This document shows positions 8,675-15,395 of a stretch of DNA of 18,683 nt, one piece after another. The stretch covers positions 1 to 18,683 of the forward strand of contig VBAE01000076.1 in assembly GCA_005882415.1 (NCBI GenBank). Direction: 5' to 3'. The notes under the pieces are model-generated. The model did no database searches, had not been told where the DNA came from, and saw only the letters and a list, made by a program, of their open reading frames with translations. Position numbers and translations under genes: made by a program. The DNA is from Alphaproteobacteria bacterium (GTDB taxonomy: Bacteria > Pseudomonadota > Alphaproteobacteria > Sphingomonadales > Sphingomonadaceae). Numbering within the stretch: the first letter of the stretch is position 1; every line of letters starts with the position of its first letter.

Positions 8675-10800
8675 TCCGGACCGGCCTGGGCTGGCTTCGG
8701 CGGCGGCCGGCTTTGTGGTTCGTCGCTTTGCTGGCCGCCCTCGGAGCCTTCGTCGTCTGGACCGCGCCGCCGGCCATGCCGTCTTATGCCGAAACCCGCG
8801 CGGGCTGGCGGGCGAGCGAGGCGTGGCTTCGCGACCGCAACGGCGCGCTCCTCCAGACGGTCCGGATCGACTTCCAGGTAAGGCGGCTGGAATGGGTGTC
8901 CTTGGACCATGTCGCACCCGCGGTGCGCGAGGCGGTGGTGGCGTCCGAGGATAAGCGCTTCGCAAGCCACGGCGGAGTGGATTGGCACGGGCTCGGCGGC
9001 TCGCTCTGGGCGGGCGTGCGCGGGCGCCACGCCCGCGGCGCGAGCACGATCACCATGCAGCTGGCCGGCTTCCTGACGCCCGAGCTGGCGGGGCCGGGCG
9101 CGCGCGGCTTCCACGACAAGCTCCGCCAGATCCGCGCCGCCCGAGCGATCGAGGCGAAGTGGAGCAAGGACGAGATTCTCGAAGCCTATTTGAATCTCGC
9201 CACCTTCCGAGGGGAGACTCAGGGGATCGGCGCCGCCTCCCGCGCGCTGTTCGGCAGGTCCCCCGAAGCGCTGGGCAAGGACGACGCCCTGCTGCTCGCC
9301 GCCTTGCTTCCCGCACCGCAGGCACAGCCCGCGTCCGTAGGCCGCCGCGCCTGCCGCCTCGCCCATGCCAAGGACTGCACGATGCTGATCGCCGAGGCCG
9401 AGGCAATGACGGGGCCGAGCCGCCGCCTCGCCGACGACCCGGGCCTTGCACCGCACCTGGCCTACCGCTTGCTCGACAAGGCCGGCGAAACCGTCCGTTC
9501 GACCGTGGACGCCGGCGTCCAGCGCCTCGCCTCGGGCGCGCTCCGCCGCCAGCTCCTCGGCCTCGGCGGCGACCGCGCCCGCGACGGGGCGGTGGTCGTG
9601 GTGGACAACGCGACCGGCGACGTCCTCGCTTATGTCGGCGGAGTAGGGGGCGCCTCGACCGCCCCTTCCGTCGACAATGCCGACGCCAACCGCCAGGCGG
9701 GCTCGACGCTGAAACCCTTCCTCTACGGCCAGGCGATCGAGCGCGGCTTCCTCACCCCGGCCTCGATCCTCGACGACAGCCCGGTCCAGCTCGACACCGC
9801 CTCCGGCCTCTATGTCCCCAAGGATTACGACCACGATTTCAAGGGGCCGGTCAGCGTCCGAACCGCGCTAGCCGGGTCGCTCAACGTGCCTGCCGTGCGG
9901 GCGCTGCTGGTCGACGGGGTGGAGGACTTCCGCGACCGCCTCTGGGACATGGGCTATCGCGGCCTGACCCAGGACGGCGACTTCTACGGCTACAGCCTCG
10001 CCCTCGGCTCGGCGGAAGTGACCCTTCTCCAGCAGGCCGCAGCCTATCGCGCTTTGGGCGACGGCGGCCGCTACCTCCCGCTCCGCCTCCGCACCGACGA
10101 TCCCCGCGCCCAGCCGCGCGCGGTGGCCGAGCCCGCCTCGGCGTGGATCGTCGCCGACATGATGGCCGACGCCGACGCCCGGGCGGTCACCTTCGGGGTC
10201 GACTCCGCGCTCCGCCTGCCCTTCTGGGCCGCGGCGAAGACGGGGACGTCGAAGGGCATGCGCGACAATTGGTGCGTCGGCTTCACCGACCGCTTCACCG
10301 TCGCTGTCTGGATCGGCAATTCGGAAGGCGACAGCATGACCCGCATCTCCGGCACCAGCGGCGCCGCGCCGGTGTGGCGCGAGGTGATGCTTGCGCTCCA
10401 CCGCTCCGTCCCCGGCCGCCGCCCCGCCCGCCCCGCCAGCGTCGAGGAGCGGCCGATCGCCTTTGCCGGCGGGATCGAGCCTTCCCGCGTGGAATATTTC
10501 CTCCGCGGAACCGGCCAGTCGGGCATCGCCATTGTCGCCCCCGGAGCGCGCCGCCCCCGCATCGCAAGCCCCGTGTCGGGCACCATCTACGCGCTCGATC
10601 CGGACATTCCGGTTGCCAAGCAGCGCATCCGCTTCACCTCGGTCGGCGCCGCCTCGGGCGAGCGGCTTCACCTCGACGGGCGCGACCTCGGGCCCGCCGA
10701 AGCGAGCCCGATGGTGCTGCCCGGTCCGGGCTCCCATCGCCTCGCTTTGGTCGACACGGCGGGGCGCGTGCTCGACCGAAGCCTGTTCACCGTCCGCTGA
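8671..10800 (+). CDS. pbpC: Penicillin-binding protein 1C (glycosyltransferase/transpeptidase)
   Basis: A bifunctional peptidoglycan synthase of 709 residues, anchored in the inner membrane by one helix (about 13-30). The GT51 domain carries SEDKRF with catalytic Glu93, GASTITMQ at 123-130 and KDEILEAYLN at 166-175. The transpeptidase domain carries STLK (catalytic Ser345, Lys348), SLN at 403-405 and KTG at 523-525. The C-terminal BiPBP_C domain (about 618-705) is what distinguishes PBP1C from PBP1A and PBP1B. Translation starts at GTG 8671, whose last two bases plus the next base form the TGA of the macroglobulin gene, so the two are probably translationally coupled. The pair is proposed to repair the wall where the macroglobulin traps an attacking protease. 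All catalytic motifs are intact. Confidence 0.96.
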   Translation: MIRTGLGWLRRRPALWFVALLAALGAFVVWTAPPAMPSYAETRAGWRASEAWLRDRNGALLQTVRIDFQVRRLEWVSLDHVAPAVREAVVASEDKRFASHGGVDWHGLGGSLWAGVRGRHARGASTITMQLAGFLTPELAGPGARGFHDKLRQIRAARAIEAKWSKDEILEAYLNLATFRGETQGIGAASRALFGRSPEALGKDDALLLAALLPAPQAQPASVGRRACRLAHAKDCTMLIAEAEAMTGPSRRLADDPGLAPHLAYRLLDKAGETVRSTVDAGVQRLASGALRRQLLGLGGDRARDGAVVVVDNATGDVLAYVGGVGGASTAPSVDNADANRQAGSTLKPFLYGQAIERGFLTPASILDDSPVQLDTASGLYVPKDYDHDFKGPVSVRTALAGSLNVPAVRALLVDGVEDFRDRLWDMGYRGLTQDGDFYGYSLALGSAEVTLLQQAAAYRALGDGGRYLPLRLRTDDPRAQPRAVAEPASAWIVADMMADADARAVTFGVDSALRLPFWAAAKTGTSKGMRDNWCVGFTDRFTVAVWIGNSEGDSMTRISGTSGAAPVWREVMLALHRSVPGRRPARPASVEERPIAFAGGIEPSRVEYFLRGTGQSGIAIVAPGARRPRIASPVSGTIYALDPDIPVAKQRIRFTSVGAASGERLHLDGRDLGPAEASPMVLPGPGSHRLALVDTAGRVLDRSLFTVR

Positions 10801-10840
10801 AAGGTTTGACGGCTCCGGCTTTTCACGCAAAGGGGCGCTC

Positions 10841-12100
10841 GTGCTGAGCCTGAACTTCATCCGCGACAATCGCGAGGCCGTCGAGAAAGCGGTCGCAGCG
10901 AAGAACGTCAACCTGGACGTCGAGCTGCTGATCCAGCTGGATTTGTCAGTTCGTGGAGCAAAGACGGCCATCGAGAAGCTACGGCAGGAGCGGAAAAGGC
11001 TCAGCGACAGCTTCCGCTCTGCTTCTCCCTCGGAACAGGCAAGCTTGCGGGAACGCGTCAGGCTCATTGCTGAGCAAATCCAACTCGAAGAGTCTCGCGC
11101 ATCAGACGAGGCGTCGCAGCTTGAAGCTCTGTTGCTGCGTGTCCCAAACATTCCGTGGGAGGGTGCCCCGATCGGGCCGGACGAGAGCTTCAACACCGTC
11201 GTCCGCACCGAGGGCACGCCGCCCGAGTTCGGCTTCGAGCCGCGCGACCATGTCCAGCTGATCGAGATGAACGACTGGGCCGACCTCGCCCGGATCACCC
11301 AGGTCGCCGGCTCCCGCACCTATTGCCTCAAGGGCCGCCTTGCCCTGCTCGAGCAGGCGCTGATGTTCTGGGCCGAGCGCAAGCTCGCCGCCGAGGGCTT
11401 CACTTTGATGACCGTGCCGGCGCTGGCGCGGCCGCAGGCCTTCGTCGCAACCGGGCATTTTCCGGGGCACGAGGAAGAGGCCTATGAGATCCCCAAGGAC
11501 GATCTCTATCTCGCCGGTACCGGCGAGATCGCTCTGACGTCCCTCCACTCGGGCGAGATCTTCGAACCGGACCAGCTTCCGATCCTCTACGCCGGCTATT
11601 CGCCCTGCTTCCGCCGCGAGGCCGGCAGCGCCGGGCGCGACGTGCGCGGGCTCCTGCGCGTCCACCAATTCTACAAGCTCGAACAATATATCATCTGCGA
11701 GGACGACGACGAGCAATCGGCGCACTGGCACGCACGGCTGCTCGCCAATGCCGAGATGCTGCTTCGCGAACTAGAAATCCCGTACCAGGTGATCGAGACT
11801 TCGACCGGCGACATGGGCCTCGGCAAGTTCCGAATGAACGATATCGAGTCCTGGGTGCCCTCGCTCGGCAAATATCGCGAGACGCACAGCTGCTCGACCT
11901 TGCACGACTGGCAGGCGCGGCGGGCGAACCTGCGCTGGCGGGACAAGGAGCGGAAGGTCCGCTTCGTCCACACGCTCAACAACACCGCGCTCGCCAGCCC
12001 GCGCATCTTGGTGCCTTTGCTCGAAAACCATCAGCAGGAGGACGGGCGGGTCAGACTGCCCAAGGCGCTCCAGGCGCTGATGGAGGGCGAATATCTCTAG
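10841..12100 (+). CDS. serS: Seryl-tRNA synthetase, divergent form
   Basis: Charges tRNA-Ser with serine in the cytoplasm. The GTG at 10841 gives 419 residues beginning MLSLNFIRDN, which aligns with the usual SerRS N-terminus; the frame is open further upstream but overlaps pbpC. AAAGGGG at 10829-10835 is a reasonable ribosome site. Residues about 1-105 form the helical tRNA-binding arm. The class II core follows: the serine-recognition loop as TGE (Thr227, Glu229), motif 2 FRREAGSAGRD near 257-267, a THSCS signature, and motif 3 ending in Arg388. Catalytic residues appear intact. The sequence departs from the usual form (GTGEI where most bacteria have PTAEV), suggesting a second or replaced copy. 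The arm is clearly lower in GC than the core. It lies 40 bases after pbpC and may be co-transcribed. Confidence 0.92.
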   Translation: MLSLNFIRDNREAVEKAVAAKNVNLDVELLIQLDLSVRGAKTAIEKLRQERKRLSDSFRSASPSEQASLRERVRLIAEQIQLEESRASDEASQLEALLLRVPNIPWEGAPIGPDESFNTVVRTEGTPPEFGFEPRDHVQLIEMNDWADLARITQVAGSRTYCLKGRLALLEQALMFWAERKLAAEGFTLMTVPALARPQAFVATGHFPGHEEEAYEIPKDDLYLAGTGEIALTSLHSGEIFEPDQLPILYAGYSPCFRREAGSAGRDVRGLLRVHQFYKLEQYIICEDDDEQSAHWHARLLANAEMLLRELEIPYQVIETSTGDMGLGKFRMNDIESWVPSLGKYRETHSCSTLHDWQARRANLRWRDKERKVRFVHTLNNTALASPRILVPLLENHQQEDGRVRLPKALQALMEGEYL

Positions 12101-12128
12101 GCGGCTCGACCGCCGGCCGCCGCGCTGG

Positions 12129-12783
12129 ATGATGCTGCGCGAGGGCGGCGCGCTCTTCTCCCGCCTCTATCGCGGCTTCGGGAGCCTGGGCGAGCGCGGG
12201 CCGAAGGACGGCGCGCCGCTGATGGTGATCCCCGGCTTCCTCGCCAGCGACCGAACCACGCTGGGCCTCCAGCGCGCCCTCGCCGGCGCCGGCTACAGGG
12301 TCAGCGGCTGGGGCATGGGCCTCAACCGCGGAGTCCGGCCCGACACGCTCGAGCGCATCGTGTCGCGCGCGGAGAGCTTCGCCGGCGGCCGGCCGGTCGT
12401 CCTCGTCGGCTGGAGCCTCGGCGGCATCTACGGTCGTGACCCTCGCCTCCCCCTTCTCGGGCGACCGGCGCAACAACAATGTCTGGCGCCTCTACGAGTT
12501 CGTCGCCGGCCATCCCGTCACCGATCCGCCGGTCGGCACGGACCCGGGCGTGAAGCCGCCGGTCCCGACCCTGGCGATCTGGTCCAGCCGCGACGGCATC
12601 GTCGCCCCCTACGCCGCCCGCGGCGAGGCCGGCGAGAGCGACAAAAGCCTTGAAATCCCCACCACCCACATGGGCTTCGCCGTCAGCGGCAGCGCCTATC
12701 CGAAGATCGTAGAGGCGATCCGCGACTTTGCCTCCCTGTCCGAAGGACGGGGAGGGGGACCAGCGGAGCTGGTGGAGGGGTGA
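12129..12783 (+). pseudogene. Alpha/beta hydrolase, disrupted by internal deletion
   Basis: Two adjacent frames together encode a lipase-like alpha/beta hydrolase. The first (from ATG 12129) carries the oxyanion-hole segment IPGFLASDRTT and the nucleophile elbow GWSLGG, with Ser96 at 12414-12416. The second frame, shifted by +1 from about 12433, carries VVTLASPFSG, the acid segment WSSRDG and the histidine segment THMGFAVSG. The usual helix of about 14 residues between the elbow and the VTLASPF strand is absent, so the lesion is a deletion of roughly 40 bases (length 2 modulo 3), not a simple frameshift. The protein would lose its Asp and His, so it is almost certainly inactive. The last codons and the stop at 12781-12783 lie in a repeat element. 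It follows serS by 28 bases. Assembly error is possible. Confidence 0.85.
12731..12783 (+). repeat. Structured GC-rich repeat, copy A
   Basis: Contains two hairpins in tandem. The first has a ten-base stem, CTCCCTGTCC/GGACGGGGAG around GAA; the second is ACCAGC/GCTGGT around GGA. It continues GGAGGGG and supplies the final codons and TGA of the hydrolase frame. It is inverted relative to copy B 52 bases downstream. Confidence 0.85.
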
Positions 12784-12835
12784 CAGGGCGAAGGCCGTAG
12801 CCGTCGCGCGCCTGACACTCTGACTCAGAGATCGG

Positions 12836-12888
12836 TCACCCCTCCACCGCCTTCGGCGGTCCCCCTCCCCATCCCTCGGATGGGGAGG
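12836..12888 (-). repeat. Structured GC-rich repeat, copy B
   Basis: Minus-strand copy of the same element. The first stem is CCTCCCCATCC/GGATGGGGAGG around GAG; the second is ACCGCC/GGCGGT around GAA; GGAGGGGTGA follows. It encodes the C-terminal tail and stop of the thioesterase gene. Together with copy A it can form a large hairpin between the two convergent genes, a plausible bidirectional terminator. Confidence 0.85.
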
Positions 12889-13276
12889 CAAGAAACGGCG
12901 CCGCCACCTCGGCGGGCACTCTCAGCGGGCGGCCGGTCTCGCGGTCGAGGATCGCCCAGGTGGTCTTCGCCCGTACCCGCAGCTTGCCGTCCTCGCCCAG
13001 GAATTCGACATGGCGGTCGAAGCGGGCGCCCTTCGGGGCTTCGCCGACCCAGGTGCGGCCGGTGACCGTTTCGCCGGGGAGGACTGCGCGGAGATAATCG
13101 ATCTCATGGCGGACGACGACCCAGACGTAGAGGTCGACATGCTCGGGCGCGGCGGCAGCCCGCCAGTGCGAGGTCGCCATGTCCTGGATCCAGCGCACCC
13201 ACACCGCATTGTTGACGTGGCCGAGCTCGTCGATGTCCGCTTCACCCGCGGTGATGGAGAGCTCGAACGGGGTCAA
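12836..13276 (-). CDS. Hotdog-fold acyl-CoA thioesterase (4HBT/YbgC-like)
   Basis: Predicted to hydrolyse an acyl-CoA or related thioester in the cytoplasm; the substrate cannot be read from the sequence. The protein has 146 residues with the 4HBT signature EADIDELGHVNNAVWVRW (catalytic acid probably Asp14, GHVNN at 19-23), the typical family length. The frame is open far into ptrB, but homology begins only at LTPFEL, which points to TTG at 13276-13274 as start. That TTG overlaps the ptrB TGA (13275-13273) in a TTGA junction, implying translational coupling and co-transcription with ptrB. The last dozen codons (through GWGGGPPKAVEG) are encoded by repeat copy B and are unlikely to belong to the fold. 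It is convergent with the broken hydrolase. Confidence 0.88.
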   Translation of the reverse strand: MTPFELSITAGEADIDELGHVNNAVWVRWIQDMATSHWRAAAAPEHVDLYVWVVVRHEIDYLRAVLPGETVTGRTWVGEAPKGARFDRHVEFLGEDGKLRVRAKTTWAILDRETGRPLRVPAEVAAPFLASPSEGWGGGPPKAVEG

Positions 13277-15327
13277 TCGGGGATCTGGGTGAGGATGAAG
13301 GCGAAGGCCTCCGCCACTTCGTAAAGCGCGTTCCAGCGGCCCGACTTGCCGCCATGGCCCGCGCCCATGTTGATCTTGAGGAGGAGCAGATTGTCGTCCG
13401 TCTTGGTGGCGCGGAGCTTCGCCGCCCATTTCGCGGGCTCCCAATAGGTCACGCGGGGATCGTGGAGGCCGCCGGTGATCAGCATCGGCGGATAGGCCTG
13501 AGGGCTGACATTGTCGTAGGGGCTGTAGCTTCGGATCAGCTCGAACGCGGCCTTGTCCTCGATCGGATTGCCCCATTCGGGCCACTCGCCCGGGGTGAGG
13601 GGGAGAGAGTCGTCGAGCATCGTGCTGAGCACGTCGACGAAGGGCACGTCAGCCACCACGGCGCCCCACAATAAGGGGTCGGAATTCGCGACCGCGCCCA
13701 TCAATTCGCCGCCCGCGGACCCACCCTGGATCGCAATCCGGCCGGGCGCAGCGAAGCCGGCGGCGACGAGGCCTTTCGCGGCGTCGACGAAATCGTTGAA
13801 GCTGTTGGTACGTTTGGTCAGCTTGCCGTCGAGGAACCAGCCATAGCCAAGATCGTCGCCGCCGCGGATATGGGCGATGGCACAGGCGAAACCACGGTCG
13901 AGTAGGGTCATTCTCGTGGTCGAGAAGCCGGGCGGGATCGAGATGCCGTAGGCGCCGTAGCCGTAGAGATAGACCTTGCCGCTGCCGTCCCTTGGGAAGC
14001 CCTTGCGATAGACGATCGAGACGGGGACCTGCTTGCCGTCCCGCGCCGGCAGCATCAGCCGCTCGGTCTCGTAGAGCGAGGGATCGTAGCCGGAGGGGAT
14101 TTCGTCGACCTTCAGCGTCTCCAGCCGGTCGTCGGCGGGGTGATAGTCGAAGACGGTGCCGGGCGTGACCATCGAGCTGTAGCCCATGCGATAGGCGGCG
14201 GGGGCGAACTCGCGGTTGGTGCCGAGGGAGACGGTGTAGCTCGCCTCCGGGAAGCGGACCCGCCGCTCCTCGCCCGAATAGGTGCGCAACCGGATCTGGT
14301 CGAGGCCGTGGAGCCGCTCCTCGATCACCAGATGCTCGGCGAAGGAGGTTACGCCGCGCAGATACACCTCGTCCGAGCCGGCTATCACCGTCCGCCATTC
14401 GCCGGGCGCGGCCAGGTCGGCTTCGGCGAGGCGGAAGTTCACATGCTCGTCATTGGCGAGGATCCAGAGCTTCCCATGGGCGGCGTCGGCCGAATAGATC
14501 CGCTTCGGCTGGCGCGCCGAGACCAGCACCGGCGCCGCCGACGGATCGGCCGCGGGCACGAAGCGGACTTCGCTGGAGCTGTTGTCGCCGGTGGAGAGGA
14601 AGATCAGGCTCCGGTCCTGGCTTCGCCCGACTCCGACCGAGAAGCCGAGATCCTCGGTCTCCTCATAGAGGGTGGTGTCCTCTTCGGTCGGCGTGCCGAT
14701 GCGGTGGAGGCGGGCGCGGTAGCTGCGCCAATTCTCGTTCACCTCGGTGAACACGATCGCGTCAGAACCCGCGCTCCACACCACCGAGCCGATTCCGACC
14801 TCGGTCACCGTCTCAAGGTCCGTCCCGCTGGCGAGGTCGCGGATCCGGAGCTTGAACCGTTCGGAGCCCTCGTCGTCGACCATCGTCGCCGCGAGCCGCC
14901 CGTCCGGGCTCACCGCAAGCGCGCCGAGCCGGAAATAGGGCTTGCCCTCGGCCTCGGCGACCTCGTCGAAAATCGGCTCGCCGGCGCCCCCTGCGACGGG
15001 GCGGCGGTACCAGGTGCGGTACTGCGCCCCCGGCGCGAAGGCCCACCAATAGAGCCAGTCGCCGTCCTTGGCGGGAACGGAGCTGTCGTCCTCCTTGAGC
15101 CGGCCCTTCATCTCCTCGAAGAGATCGTCGATCAGCGGCCGGTGCGGCGCCATCGCGGCTTCGAAATAGGCGTTTTCCTCGCGAAGGTAGGAAAGCACCG
15201 CCTCGTCCTCGACTTCCGGATATTTGGGGTCGCGGAGCCAGTGATAGGGGTCCTCGACGGTGTAGCCGTGGCGCTCGAAGCTGTGCGGGCGGCGCTCTGC
15301 CGAAGGCGGGTTGGGAAGGGCGGTCAT
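13273..15327 (-). CDS. ptrB: Oligopeptidase B, S9 family serine peptidase
   Basis: Cytoplasmic endopeptidase that cuts short peptides after Arg or Lys. At 684 residues it is close to the E. coli enzyme. The N-terminal segment (about 10-75) includes the conserved DPYHWLRD stretch. A seven-bladed beta-propeller follows (about 76-400), then the alpha/beta-hydrolase catalytic domain. The triad is visible: Ser537 in GGSAGG, Asp623 in GGLHDPRV and His658 in GAGHGG. The spacing matches oligopeptidase B rather than prolyl oligopeptidase. No signal peptide is seen. ATG 15327 has a GAGAG-rich ribosome site just upstream on the minus strand. The gene is divergent from the Xaa-Pro aminopeptidase and its stop overlaps the thioesterase start. 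Narrow substrate preference within S9A is inferred. Confidence 0.94.
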   Translation of the reverse strand: MTALPNPPSAERRPHSFERHGYTVEDPYHWLRDPKYPEVEDEAVLSYLREENAYFEAAMAPHRPLIDDLFEEMKGRLKEDDSSVPAKDGDWLYWWAFAPGAQYRTWYRRPVAGGAGEPIFDEVAEAEGKPYFRLGALAVSPDGRLAATMVDDEGSERFKLRIRDLASGTDLETVTEVGIGSVVWSAGSDAIVFTEVNENWRSYRARLHRIGTPTEEDTTLYEETEDLGFSVGVGRSQDRSLIFLSTGDNSSSEVRFVPAADPSAAPVLVSARQPKRIYSADAAHGKLWILANDEHVNFRLAEADLAAPGEWRTVIAGSDEVYLRGVTSFAEHLVIEERLHGLDQIRLRTYSGEERRVRFPEASYTVSLGTNREFAPAAYRMGYSSMVTPGTVFDYHPADDRLETLKVDEIPSGYDPSLYETERLMLPARDGKQVPVSIVYRKGFPRDGSGKVYLYGYGAYGISIPPGFSTTRMTLLDRGFACAIAHIRGGDDLGYGWFLDGKLTKRTNSFNDFVDAAKGLVAAGFAAPGRIAIQGGSAGGELMGAVANSDPLLWGAVVADVPFVDVLSTMLDDSLPLTPGEWPEWGNPIEDKAAFELIRSYSPYDNVSPQAYPPMLITGGLHDPRVTYWEPAKWAAKLRATKTDDNLLLLKINMGAGHGGKSGRWNALYEVAEAFAFILTQIPD

Positions 15328-15395
15328 GCTCTCTTTCTAAGGCCTCGGGGCTGGTCTATCTGACGCCCCATGTAGCCGCGCCCGAGGAAATTGCC

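Noticed and set aside
3950..8965. A 1671-residue minus-strand ORF opposite the macroglobulin gene
   Set aside because: It is Arg/His/Pro-rich without any domain, and mirrors the codon structure of the well-supported plus-strand gene. Such antisense frames are common at this GC content.
8515..9834. A 439-residue minus-strand ORF opposite the macroglobulin and pbpC genes
   Set aside because: It overlaps two intact genes with complete catalytic motifs and shows no recognisable family.
12409..12445. Programmed frameshift in the hydrolase gene
   Set aside because: No slippery heptamer is evident at the junction, and a whole helix is missing as well as the frame, so a deletion fits better.
12784..12835. 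Small palindrome CTCTGA-C-TCAGAG between repeat copies A and B
   Set aside because: Real but short; it may be part of the loop of the A/B hairpin. No operator or attachment site could be supported.
14140..15363. A 407-residue plus-strand ORF opposite ptrB
   Set aside because: Shadow of ptrB, whose catalytic triad and length are complete; it has no domain signature.
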